From IMG/VR virus record IMGVR_UViG_3300017917_000952, positions 1 to 64,000 of that record: DNA of 64,000 nucleotides. The stretch is one strand, 5' to 3'. Under the pieces are notes generated by a model. That model was not told the DNA's origin. It searched no databases and was given only the letters and a program-made list of their open reading frames with translations. This document shows positions 8,570 through 16,530 of this stretch, piece by piece; position 1 is the first letter of the stretch, and each line of letters starts with the position of its first letter. This DNA comes from a virus. A program made the translations under genes and the position numbers.

Positions 8570-9098
8570 CGCATATATGAATGTGGCAAAAGAGTTTGCC
8601 AATCTAAGCCATGCACGACGATTACACGTCGGTGCTATTGTAGTCAAAGACGACCGTATCATCAGCATCGGCTACAACGGTATGCCTGCCGGTTGGGATA
8701 ACGACTGTGAATACAAAGATTACTGCCTAAGCAAAGATCTCAATGGAAATTATTTTCCAGGGGCGGAAGAAGAATATCCGTTTGTAGAAGAAGAACACGG
8801 TCCATATTACGAGTATACTCGTCGGTACCGTCTTAAAACCAGACCAGAGGTATTACATGCAGAATCAAACGCTATTGCAAAACTGGCGAAGTCTAATGAC
8901 AGTGGTGATGGGGCTGACTTATTTGTTACTCACAGTCCTTGTATCGAGTGTGCCAAACTCATTTATCAGTCAGGCATTCGTCGTGTTTATTTTGGTGAAC
9001 ACTATCGCGACGATGCTGGGATTGAATTCCTCAAGAAGTCGGGCGTGGAGGTAGTACAACCCCAACTAGGTGAATCCGAGGAACCTCAGAGCAATTAA
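8550..9098 (+). CDS. dCMP deaminase
   Basis: Deaminates dCMP to dUMP to feed phage dTTP synthesis. The zinc site is HAE at residues 103-105 and PCIEC at 130-134 with Glu105 as proton shuttle; the N-terminal RRLHVGAIVV strand is typical. At 182 residues with an insert between strands 2 and 3 it matches T4 Cd-type enzymes. ATG 8550 lies inside the end of the upstream oxygenase-like gene. Its 3' end overlaps the convergent gene at 9031. Confidence 0.9.
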   Translation: MKSKFINAYMNVAKEFANLSHARRLHVGAIVVKDDRIISIGYNGMPAGWDNDCEYKDYCLSKDLNGNYFPGAEEEYPFVEEEHGPYYEYTRRYRLKTRPEVLHAESNAIAKLAKSNDSGDGADLFVTHSPCIECAKLIYQSGIRRVYFGEHYRDDAGIEFLKKSGVEVVQPQLGESEEPQSN

Positions 9099-9588
9099 TA
9101 AATGTGTGCTTCTTTGTTGTATCTACATAGTAACTAGTGCCGTCAGCGGGCATGTGCTCTATAGAATTCTGTTCCGGAAAAATCATTAAACATTGGGGAT
9201 TAGTAATCACTGGTAAATGTATCCTAGGATACGGATCAGAATGTATGCTGTAGCAGGCCCTGGGATTCATGTACATTAATCTTGTTCTAACAATCCTATA
9301 CTCACTAAGTGATTGCAACCATTGATCAACAAAACCGCCCCGTAGTTTAGGGTGAATAAATTTATACTGGGGCTCTACTATCATTCCTCCGGTTTTTCTT
9401 ATTCTGCCGGTTGACTCGTAGAACTGCTCTATGCTATCATTGTTAGGATCTTTCACCTGCAGGCCTAACTGCATAACGTTTTCTCTAAACGGAAAATTTT
9501 TGATTAGGTCGTTTATTTCGCTAACTAAGTTATAGAAATTCTCAAACTTCTTGATAGGCGTACAGATCATATCAATATTTAATAACAT
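9031..9588 (-). CDS. AspH-like oxygenase-like protein 2
   Basis: A 185-residue protein with the same core order as the other AspH-like genes here: CYSIHSDPYPRIHLPVIT (His-x-Asp followed by a basic strand), then DTTKKHTFINCSE with the distal His and a basic RIHLVGVV strand. No signal peptide. It is alone on the minus strand between plus-strand genes, and its last 68 nt are antisense to the dCMP deaminase. The start near 9588 is not fixed by a strong ribosome site; an ATG six codons in is also possible. Confidence 0.68.
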   Translation of the reverse strand: MLLNIDMICTPIKKFENFYNLVSEINDLIKNFPFRENVMQLGLQVKDPNNDSIEQFYESTGRIRKTGGMIVEPQYKFIHPKLRGGFVDQWLQSLSEYRIVRTRLMYMNPRACYSIHSDPYPRIHLPVITNPQCLMIFPEQNSIEHMPADGTSYYVDTTKKHTFINCSEVPRIHLVGVVLPPRPTS

Positions 9589-9609
9589 TCTAACATAAGG
9601 AAAAAATAG

Positions 9610-10536
9610 ATGAACTTAAAACCCCTAGTTGCAGCACTAGTTACTGCATTTACACTTCAAGTCGGCATTGCTAATGCAGAATTTAATCCTGTAGGTAAAC
9701 AGGTTAATGTTATCATTCCGTTTGCGCCAGGCGGCGGAGTAGATCAGACATTTAGACATCTTCAGACTTATGCTTCAAAGAAAGGCGTTAATCTTGTCGC
9801 AATTTATAAACCGGGTGCAGAAGGGCTGATCGCAATGAGCGAATTAGTTACCAAACCTGCAGACGGAATGACCGTTAGTGTTACTACAGCAGGCGTTATT
9901 GCCAATTACCGATTAAAGAATCCGTCTACAGATGTAGTTGCTATCTCTGGTATTCGAGACAGTATCATGGCCTTGGTTGTTAGTAATAAGAGCCAAATTG
10001 AAAGTCTAGACCAATTAGACAAAGATCTTAAAGAAGGTAAAAAACTAAATGTAGGATATGGTGCACCAGGGCAGCAGATGTTCTTAGAGCAGTTCTTTGA
10101 ATTAGCAAAGGCAAAGAAAGGCGTTGCCATGGTTCCTTATAAGGGCGGCGGGCCGGTTGTTACTGACCTACTAGGCGGGCATATTGATGTTGCAGCAGTA
10201 CCGTTATCAATTGTTAAGGCACATATCGATTCTGGAAAAGTAAAATTAGTAGGATTAGCCAGCAGAGCAAAGATAGAAGGTTATGATTCTACTCCGCTAA
10301 TGAAGGCCAAGTATCCAAAATGGGAAGAGTTTGATAACTTTGCAGTTGTTGCCGAAAAAGGCACAGACAAAGAAGCCATTAATTGGTGGTCTAATTTCTT
10401 AAAAGATTATATCAATGACGAATCTGTTAAGAAGGATTTTGTCAAAGACATGACTGTACCTGTCGAGTTTGGTGCAACTAACCTAGAAAAAACAATTCAG
10501 TCTAGCATGAATAGACTTAAAAAGAATGGAAATTAA
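9610..10536 (+). CDS. Secreted TctC/Bug-type solute-binding protein 3
   Basis: The most canonical of the three TctC-like proteins, 308 residues: signal peptide ending IANA near residue 23, first strand VIIPFAPGGGVDQTFR, YKPGAEGLIA, and VPYKGGGPVVTDLLGGHIDV, all hallmark TctC segments. The ribosome site aaggaa is well placed. Its last 11 nt overlap the next oxygenase gene, tying a periplasmic receptor to cytoplasmic oxygenases and a radical SAM enzyme. Bug receptors are especially numerous in Burkholderiales, which hints at the host. Confidence 0.9.
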   Translation: MNLKPLVAALVTAFTLQVGIANAEFNPVGKQVNVIIPFAPGGGVDQTFRHLQTYASKKGVNLVAIYKPGAEGLIAMSELVTKPADGMTVSVTTAGVIANYRLKNPSTDVVAISGIRDSIMALVVSNKSQIESLDQLDKDLKEGKKLNVGYGAPGQQMFLEQFFELAKAKKGVAMVPYKGGGPVVTDLLGGHIDVAAVPLSIVKAHIDSGKVKLVGLASRAKIEGYDSTPLMKAKYPKWEEFDNFAVVAEKGTDKEAINWWSNFLKDYINDESVKKDFVKDMTVPVEFGATNLEKTIQSSMNRLKKNGN

Positions 10537-11290
10537 AAAATTTACAGACCGTGTAAAGTACAAGAGTTTACCCCCGGACTTTAATCATCAAAACGGGGTA
10601 AACTTTCAAAGTTCTTACGAATACACAAAAACATTCAGTAACTATCATTTTAACAAATGGGTTGTTGAAGGCGACGGCGACTGGTATCATTCATTAGGCC
10701 GATTTGAAGGCGACTGGACTGCCGACGTTGAAAAAATTATTGAAAAGAGTAAAGAACTAAGTTGGGATCAAAGCACTAAGTCAGGACTTCGACCGGGATT
10801 CAAAGGCGGACAGAGTCCCATGAAAGCGCAGGAAGAATACGATCGCGCCCAACACGGACTTGATAAGGTAGATCAAACTAATTTAGTTCTTGAGGATTTT
10901 TTAGATCAATTTCCTACTATCAAGAAAATGATAGATTACTGGGAACTAGAAAAGGTAAGTTATCGGGCACACGTTCAATGGCCTGGACAATGCTTCGGTG
11001 TTCATATTGACAAATTGTGGCATAGGTGTCCGGAAGATCCTAGCCGTATTGTAAGACTTATTCTTAATCTAGCAGACTATGAACCTGGTCAGGTAATTCT
11101 TTACGGTAACAGTGTGCTAACGCAATGGCATGCCGGAGACATTCATATTTTTGATACACTAAACGTTCCTCACGGTACATTTAATCTAAGCACTAGTCCA
11201 CGACCTAATATTACAATAACTGGTCTTAGAACTGAGGCCACTGACCGTAAATTAGCAGCAGCAAACAAAGATTCAAGATATCAAATATGA
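10526..11290 (+). CDS. AspH-like 2OG/Fe(II) oxygenase-like protein 3
   Basis: A 254-residue protein with FGVHIDKLWHRC (His-x-Asp), a basic strand SRIVRLILNL, GNSVLTQWHAGDIHIF and NVPHGTFNLS with the distal His, then RPNITITG. This fits a double-stranded beta-helix oxygenase of the AspH or prolyl-hydroxylase type. The first 120 residues (WYHSLGRFEGDW, LRPGFKGGQ) are an added domain I do not recognise. It starts inside the TctC gene and ends in an ATGA overlap with the next gene. Confidence 0.68.
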   Translation: MEIKKFTDRVKYKSLPPDFNHQNGVNFQSSYEYTKTFSNYHFNKWVVEGDGDWYHSLGRFEGDWTADVEKIIEKSKELSWDQSTKSGLRPGFKGGQSPMKAQEEYDRAQHGLDKVDQTNLVLEDFLDQFPTIKKMIDYWELEKVSYRAHVQWPGQCFGVHIDKLWHRCPEDPSRIVRLILNLADYEPGQVILYGNSVLTQWHAGDIHIFDTLNVPHGTFNLSTSPRPNITITGLRTEATDRKLAAANKDSRYQI

Positions 11291-11859
11291 CTCCCTACGA
11301 GCCCTTGAATATATGGTTGCCCGAAGATCTTCCTCTATATCAAAAATATAAAGATCTAAAATATAGACAGGTAGATACTGGAGCATATGAAATAGATAAA
11401 ACTTTTGAACGGGCAGGCCTTTCTATGAAAGAGTTTGAATCTGTTCCTGCCTTACTTGATCTTATAAAAAAATATAAGATGTTGTCAAAAGTGTTTATGC
11501 TATTGCCTAACACCACGTATAATTGGCATGTTGACGCATTTAGGTACGTAGCATTTAATTGTCTACTTACTACAGACGACTCTAACTATCTTACTTTGTT
11601 TTGCGATGAATTAGAAAAATATAATCTTGTATACTTCAAAACTAAAAGATTAGTATATGAACCAAGAAGATTTTATTTGTTTAACACACAGGTTCCTCAC
11701 ATAATAACAAATTATAGCGACAAACCTAGATATCTAATTTCTATTGCACCCTACTTTGCAGAAAAAATTTCTAATGAAAACATTAAAGCCACTGATAGAA
11801 ATTTTTCTACATATCTTAAAATTGTCGAAGAATTAAAACTACAAGGCCTGATAAATTAA
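11287..11859 (+). CDS. AspH-like oxygenase-like protein 4
   Basis: A 190-residue protein carrying the core TTYNWHVDAFRYVAFNCLL (His-x-Asp and basic strand), then YLFNTQVPHIITNYSDKPRY with the distal His and Arg. It resembles the three other AspH-like proteins in order and size but not closely in sequence. ATGA coupling to the oxygenase before it and a 3-nt gap to the radical SAM gene after it suggest one operon. Confidence 0.65.
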   Translation: MTPYEPLNIWLPEDLPLYQKYKDLKYRQVDTGAYEIDKTFERAGLSMKEFESVPALLDLIKKYKMLSKVFMLLPNTTYNWHVDAFRYVAFNCLLTTDDSNYLTLFCDELEKYNLVYFKTKRLVYEPRRFYLFNTQVPHIITNYSDKPRYLISIAPYFAEKISNENIKATDRNFSTYLKIVEELKLQGLIN

Positions 11860-11862
11860 ATT

Positions 11863-13293
11863 ATGCAGATTGTAATTTTAACCGGCGGAACTGATAACCG
11901 AAGATTTCTAAGGTACTTAGGTCCTTATCAAATAGCATGGTGGATGCGTGAACATGGATATTCTGTTCAGGTACTAGATTTTTTATTTTTTCTTCCTAAG
12001 GTGGAGAGAATAAATCTCCTAAGAAAATTTATAACAAAAGAAACAAAAGTAGTTTCAGTTGCCCCCTTTGCATACTTGGACTGGCATCACGACAGTGCTC
12101 TGGCTCCTATTATAAGTTTATTCCAAGACATAAAATACGAATTTCCTTGGGTCAAAATATCTGTAGGCGGGCAGTTTGCTACTAATTTTTTAAAGAAAAA
12201 AGTTTATACAAGACTAAAGTATAAGGTTGATGCAGTATTCCAAGGACCAGGAGAACATTCTTATCTAGACTATTGTAACTACATTTTTGGAAAGTCAGAT
12301 AAACACCCGGCATTCAAACTTATAGATGACCATAAAGTATTCGAATCCTCAGTAGAGTATGATGTACAAAACTGTAGAATGAGATTTTCTACTCAAGATT
12401 TTATTCTACCCGGAGAAGCATTACCAATCGAATTAAGTCGTGGATGTATTTTCAAATGTGCATTCTGTCAGTATCCTAACTTAGGCAAAGACAAAGACGA
12501 CTTCAACAGGAAGATTGAGAATATCCGAGATACCATGATTCATAATTATGAAAATTTCGGGACCACAGAATATTACATAGCAGACGATACAATTAACTCA
12601 CATAGGCAACGGACTAAAGATCTGCACGAAATGTCTAAAACATTACCTTTCAAATTAAATTACATAGGGTATGTAAGATTAGACCTGTTAGACATTTGGC
12701 CCGAGCAGCAAGAGATATTGCCAGAGTCGGGACTGGTTAGTTGCCACTTTGGAATAGAATCACTAGATCCTTACTCTTGCAAACAGATAGGCAAAGGTTG
12801 GGGAGCGAAGAATCACAAAATATGGATTCCTAAGATCGCAGAAATGTGGAAAGATACTGTGTCAATAAGATGTTCATTAATTGCAGGCCTTGGGAAAGAA
12901 ACAGAAAAAGACTGGAATGAAACAATGGAGTGGTTTAAAACTACCGGTGTAAAAGATTGGTTCTATAACCTACTGGTCCTAAGGAAAGAAATTGACCTAA
13001 GTCTTTTTGAAAAGAATCCCGAAAAGTACGGTTACAAATTTGATAGCAAAGGTAATTGGTATACAGATACAATGACCTATTATAGAGCAAAGGAATGGCA
13101 AACACTTAACTACTATAGTAATCTGTCTTTAAGATATGCTACCACATGGGATTACATAGGACTAAGAAACTTAGGATTCAGCAAAGAACAACTTAATACT
13201 GAAAAGTTTGGGTCCATGATTAAAGCCGTTGCAGCAAGAACTCAAGCCCGAGACTTTGCTAAACGTTACTACCAACTGGCAATGAGTTATTAA
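11863..13293 (+). CDS. B12-binding-type radical SAM enzyme
   Basis: 476 residues. The N-terminal 170 residues form a Rossmann-like region as in cobalamin-binding radical SAM enzymes (VSVAPFAYLDW, ISVGGQFATNF, VFQGPGEHSYLDY). The [4Fe-4S] motif CIFKCAFC uses Cys195, Cys199 and Cys202, preceded by PIELSRG. GIESLDPYSCKQIGKG and SLIAGLGKETEKDW are usual later strands. Such enzymes methylate unreactive carbons, rearrange rings or add thiomethyl groups. It is the last gene of the TctC-oxygenase operon and meets the minus-strand aminotransferase-like gene with a 4-nt overlap. The substrate is unknown. Confidence 0.87.
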   Translation: MQIVILTGGTDNRRFLRYLGPYQIAWWMREHGYSVQVLDFLFFLPKVERINLLRKFITKETKVVSVAPFAYLDWHHDSALAPIISLFQDIKYEFPWVKISVGGQFATNFLKKKVYTRLKYKVDAVFQGPGEHSYLDYCNYIFGKSDKHPAFKLIDDHKVFESSVEYDVQNCRMRFSTQDFILPGEALPIELSRGCIFKCAFCQYPNLGKDKDDFNRKIENIRDTMIHNYENFGTTEYYIADDTINSHRQRTKDLHEMSKTLPFKLNYIGYVRLDLLDIWPEQQEILPESGLVSCHFGIESLDPYSCKQIGKGWGAKNHKIWIPKIAEMWKDTVSIRCSLIAGLGKETEKDWNETMEWFKTTGVKDWFYNLLVLRKEIDLSLFEKNPEKYGYKFDSKGNWYTDTMTYYRAKEWQTLNYYSNLSLRYATTWDYIGLRNLGFSKEQLNTEKFGSMIKAVAARTQARDFAKRYYQLAMSY

Positions 13294-14210
13294 GGCAGTT
13301 TGCCGTCTTTTAGATATTTAGAAAAGCACAATCTATTAGATCCTGTTCCTCGATTGTACTCTGTAAACTTATCTGTAGAAGTTGCGAAAAATACACACTT
13401 AGTCGGATTCACTCCTAACTGATCACTAAACATTTCCTGAGTATTTCTATAGGTATTATAGTTGTAATCGGGACTGTATTTTTCAATTAGTTTTTCACCA
13501 ACAGCGGCTCCTAAACGATTTACATATTTGTTTTTGTTGTAAACAAACAAAGGATCATCATTATCTAGTCGTGTTAACCTCATTCCTATTCTAAGATGTT
13601 GTACAGGAAAGTTTTTGCTTAGACTAAAAACTATTTCTTCAATACATTGATAATTAAAATCAAATTTTACATTACCGCATACACCAAAATAGCAACAGTC
13701 TACTAATACAGGAACATTTAGTTTTTCACAGACAGATAAAATATCTTCCATTAAGGGATTTTCTGCTCCGTTATCGGCGAAAGGTAAACTAAAAATTACA
13801 ACATCGTCTGCACGGATAGCATCGTCTTCGATAACTGCAACTCTATCAAAGTATGCTTTACCTGATGCAATGTGATACATGTACTCGCCTTTGAAATAAC
13901 GAAGGCGACGTTCTTTATGTTTTAGATAAAATTTATCAAATGCTTCCGTTGTTCCGTTACTGAAAGCAAAGGCATTGAAATTTTCTAGTCCTGCAATTTG
14001 ATTGTTCTTTGTTGATAAGATCCATTCTTTATATTTTCTGCAGAACCGATCGTGAACTTCAACATCATTTAAGCAACCTTCGGCAACAACAGTATTAATA
14101 ATACCTGCAACTTCTTGTTCTAGTTCTTCGTTTTTTACACAATGTACGCTACCGAAGGGTAGGCTTTTTAATTTTAACAGTGCATTCCACTGTTCTTCTT
14201 TTTGAGTCAT
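13290..14210 (-). CDS. PLP-dependent aminotransferase-like enzyme (fold type I)
   Basis: 306 residues with the signposts of class I/II aminotransferases: FAFSNGTTEAFD (phosphate-binding turn near 82-91), PVLVDCCYFGV (Asp171 for the PLP nitrogen and Tyr174), and SLSKNFPVQHLRIGMRL with the Schiff-base Lys199 and the usual RIG. At about 300 residues it is much shorter than the usual 380-400, and the small C-terminal domain is reduced. Its start shares a base with the stop of the PP-loop gene upstream (TAATG), so the two are co-translated. Confidence 0.75.
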   Translation of the reverse strand: MTQKEEQWNALLKLKSLPFGSVHCVKNEELEQEVAGIINTVVAEGCLNDVEVHDRFCRKYKEWILSTKNNQIAGLENFNAFAFSNGTTEAFDKFYLKHKERRLRYFKGEYMYHIASGKAYFDRVAVIEDDAIRADDVVIFSLPFADNGAENPLMEDILSVCEKLNVPVLVDCCYFGVCGNVKFDFNYQCIEEIVFSLSKNFPVQHLRIGMRLTRLDNDDPLFVYNKNKYVNRLGAAVGEKLIEKYSPDYNYNTYRNTQEMFSDQLGVNPTKCVFFATSTDKFTEYNRGTGSNRLCFSKYLKDGKLP

Positions 14211-15337
14211 TATTCGCTCACAAATATTTTCTTGGTAGGAATTAATCTATAACCTTTGTTCCACCACATTAGGTTAGGACGCAACTGCGACAGATGCTCT
14301 GCGGCCATATATTCGTATCTGTCTTTAAACTCTTTTAGTTCAGGGTACTGCCATAACCAGAAGTGTTTATCAGATCTATTAAGTCTAAGAGGTTTCTCTG
14401 CCTGGAATCTATCTGTCCAATTAGTATATAGAACATGGCGTAAAAACTTTTGTTGTTCTTTTTGTTTGAAGTAAAACATTTCAAGACTGTTCTTTACATC
14501 TCTTGTAAATGCTAATTCTGATAATTCTTTTTCTCTCTTGAATACTTTAATTGCTGCATTGGCCATTTCAAACGCAAGAATAGGAAATTTCGGTGTCCAG
14601 TAAAAATATTCCGTGCCGTAGATATTACCAGGATAAGGTGTTCCCATTGTAACAGCAGAGTCACAGAACCACATATAATTTTTATTGTCTTCGAAATAGG
14701 TCTTAGGTTTGTCAACACCGTATATCGATGCTACTTTCTTACCTTGCTCAGACAATTTAATTTCATTTGGACTCCATACTGCTAAAGAAGTAACTTCTAC
14801 ATCGTGCCAGTGATTAACTAGGCCAAATATTTCTTCTTGACCGATGGATGTTCTATCTTTAAACCAATCAACAATTTCAATTTTTATGTTAGGGTGTTTT
14901 TGAGCGACTTCTTCCAGGACCGGTTTGATAGCGTAGTCCCATTCACTCAAATAATTTACCGCGGTTTTTTCTTCTGTATTAGGTACGTAGATACCTCGGT
15001 CAATAACATCCGACGCCCATTTTACACAAATTTCATCTAGATGTATTCCGTTATCTAAAAATGAACGTAATACATTATAACTGTCAGCGCCGCCCGAGAA
15101 GTATAAAATAAGATAATCGTAACTGTCTCGCAACTGCTGAGCACGTTGTTTATATAGTTCATTGAGACTAAATTTACCAATCAATGATCTATCAAAATTT
15201 TGCCACACATCATCAAAAAATCTATACTGAACAGTGTTGTTTGTTTTAGTTGCATAGAGCAAAGCCTGATATTTGTTTATAAACTTTTGATCAGCGACTT
15301 CCCAATATCCTTGAGGGTAATTTTCTATAAATTGCAT
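14210..15337 (-). CDS. PP-loop ATP pyrophosphatase, asparagine synthase-like
   Basis: 375 residues with SGGADS at 81-86 after YDYLILYF. The rest fits an adenylating amidotransferase-like C-domain without a glutaminase half. A TATAAATA box on the minus strand lies 9 nt upstream. The stop overlaps the start of the PLP enzyme, so the pair may act in sequence, for example adenylation or amidation of an amino acid coupled to transamination; that is inference. The C-terminus is basic and aromatic (RPNLMWWNKGYRLIP). Confidence 0.78.
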   Translation of the reverse strand: MQFIENYPQGYWEVADQKFINKYQALLYATKTNNTVQYRFFDDVWQNFDRSLIGKFSLNELYKQRAQQLRDSYDYLILYFSGGADSYNVLRSFLDNGIHLDEICVKWASDVIDRGIYVPNTEEKTAVNYLSEWDYAIKPVLEEVAQKHPNIKIEIVDWFKDRTSIGQEEIFGLVNHWHDVEVTSLAVWSPNEIKLSEQGKKVASIYGVDKPKTYFEDNKNYMWFCDSAVTMGTPYPGNIYGTEYFYWTPKFPILAFEMANAAIKVFKREKELSELAFTRDVKNSLEMFYFKQKEQQKFLRHVLYTNWTDRFQAEKPLRLNRSDKHFWLWQYPELKEFKDRYEYMAAEHLSQLRPNLMWWNKGYRLIPTKKIFVSE

Positions 15338-15345
15338 AGCAGTGA

Positions 15346-15353
15346 TATTTATA
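15346..15353 (-). promoter_or_regulatory. Late promoter box TATAAATA (minus strand)
   Basis: Exact TATAAATA on the minus strand, 9 nt before the ATG of the PP-loop gene. It is half of a divergent pair with the plus-strand box at 15374. Confidence 0.6.
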
Positions 15354-15373
15354 GGCGGGTGTTTTGTAAAAGC

Positions 15374-15380
15374 ATAAATA
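15374..15380 (+). promoter_or_regulatory. Late promoter box ATAAATA
   Basis: GCATAAATA lies 18 nt before the ATG at 15398, followed by a strong AAAGGGG ribosome site. It serves the 123-residue gene. Confidence 0.6.
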
Positions 15381-15397
15381 TTGAAAAGGGGAACACC

Positions 15398-15769
15398 ATG
15401 CCATATATGATGTTAAAAGGAACATTTACACGACCAAACACAGATGTAGAATTTTTCGATGGGTCGGTTAATAGACCTGTCATGGAAGATATGCAGCAAA
15501 AGGGATTGATTATCGATCGCGGCAGTTATCTGTCAGAGGATCAATTGACCAAGACCCATTATTTCACTTCACAGATCGAAACGGCGTCAGATATTAATAT
15601 TGTTACCTCTGCTCTCAGAACTGATCCAAACTTCTATGAAATGCACATTGCATTTCAAGAGTACTGCGATCAACACGGAATTACCAGAGGACCGATTGTT
15701 ATTGAAGTTTACACTTCTGACTGGATTCTTATGAACACCATGAACTTTATGGTTGCTGATCTTTTCTAA
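15398..15769 (+). CDS. Unknown 123-residue protein with late promoter
   Basis: I do not recognise this protein. The frame is open from 15200, but ATG 15398 is preferred because it follows AAAGGGG and an ATAAATA box; the upstream extension is antisense to the PP-loop gene. The product is acidic and soluble, with no signal or membrane segment. The last 23 nt overlap the convergent gene at 15747. Confidence 0.75.
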   Translation: MPYMMLKGTFTRPNTDVEFFDGSVNRPVMEDMQQKGLIIDRGSYLSEDQLTKTHYFTSQIETASDINIVTSALRTDPNFYEMHIAFQEYCDQHGITRGPIVIEVYTSDWILMNTMNFMVADLF

Positions 15770-16373
15770 TAAGTTCTTCCCTGAATTCCGGTTTAAGTGT
15801 TAGTAAAGAAATTAAGGTATCTCGTTTTACCTTATTATCGGGCCTAAAGAAAAATTCATGCGGCTCAAGTATTTCAACATCACCTTTCTTATAGATCTTA
15901 TCTAGCATATATATATACCTAATATCAGCAGAAGTATACACATTTTTTTCAACTAGCCTTTTATAATATCGGGCCATTGCGAGCCCTTCAGATAGTTCTC
16001 TAGCCATGTACATTTGGAATATTCCCAAAGACTCGGCCTGTGTAGTAAGCAACCTGAGGATATTATAGAAAACTTCTGCATATAAAGAAAAATGGTTGAA
16101 GCCGTTATACTCAATATTGAAACACTGACCATGACTACATGCCGCCATCTTGTTCCGAAAATAACGAGCTGCGCTAACAGCAACTAGTCGATCTTCTAAA
16201 AAACAACCGGATACTCGATAGTCGGGTTGGAAGAATAACCAAGCAAGGCGGTCAATGTATTCCTTCTTATCTGCCTCAGTCAAGGGATGATTCATAAACG
16301 TATTTTTCGTCTTATGCAATTTAATAAACTGCGAAAAGTCGCCTGCCTCTAAAAATCTGTAAGTGTAATTCAT
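15747..16373 (-). CDS. Possible GNAT-like acyltransferase
   Basis: About 208 residues from ATG 16373; a GTG start at 16406 would add 11. The opening YTYRFLEAGDFSQFIKLHK and the later strand-helix pattern (VSGCFLEDRLVAVSAARYF, LYAEVFYNILRLLTTQAESLG) recall N-acetyltransferases, but I see no clean Q/RxxGxG/A acetyl-CoA loop. The fold call is tentative. It is convergent with the preceding gene and divergent from the carbamoyltransferase unit. Confidence 0.55.
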   Translation of the reverse strand: MNYTYRFLEAGDFSQFIKLHKTKNTFMNHPLTEADKKEYIDRLAWLFFQPDYRVSGCFLEDRLVAVSAARYFRNKMAACSHGQCFNIEYNGFNHFSLYAEVFYNILRLLTTQAESLGIFQMYMARELSEGLAMARYYKRLVEKNVYTSADIRYIYMLDKIYKKGDVEILEPHEFFFRPDNKVKRDTLISLLTLKPEFREELIRKDQQP

Positions 16374-16406
16374 GTCCGTAGTATTTTTCGAAGTATTTAG
16401 TACCAC

Positions 16407-16414
16407 TATAAATA
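16407..16414 (+). promoter_or_regulatory. T4-type late promoter box TATAAATA
   Basis: Exact TATAAATA, 7 nt before the ATG of a 35-residue reading frame and 116 nt before the carbamoyltransferase. Confidence 0.65.
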
Positions 16415-16421
16415 GCAGACT

Positions 16422-16529
16422 ATGAATATTTTTAAAAGAATCATTAACTGGTACAAATTAAGAAAGCAGCGCAAAGAACTAGAAAAACGCCTGGCCGAAC
16501 TTAGAAAACGAGATCCATTCATCTATTAA
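16422..16529 (+). CDS. 35-residue basic amphipathic microprotein
   Basis: ATG 16422 to TAA 16529 encodes 35 residues beginning MNIFKRIINWYKLRKQRK and continuing as a Lys/Arg/Glu/Leu-rich helix (KELEKRLAELRKR) that ends in PFIY. An aromatic-hydrophobic head followed by a charged helix could lie on a membrane or bind nucleic acid. A late box directly upstream and a 1-nt gap to the carbamoyltransferase support expression. It may also be only a leader frame. Confidence 0.5.
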   Translation: MNIFKRIINWYKLRKQRKELEKRLAELRKRDPFIY

Positions 16530-16530
16530 C

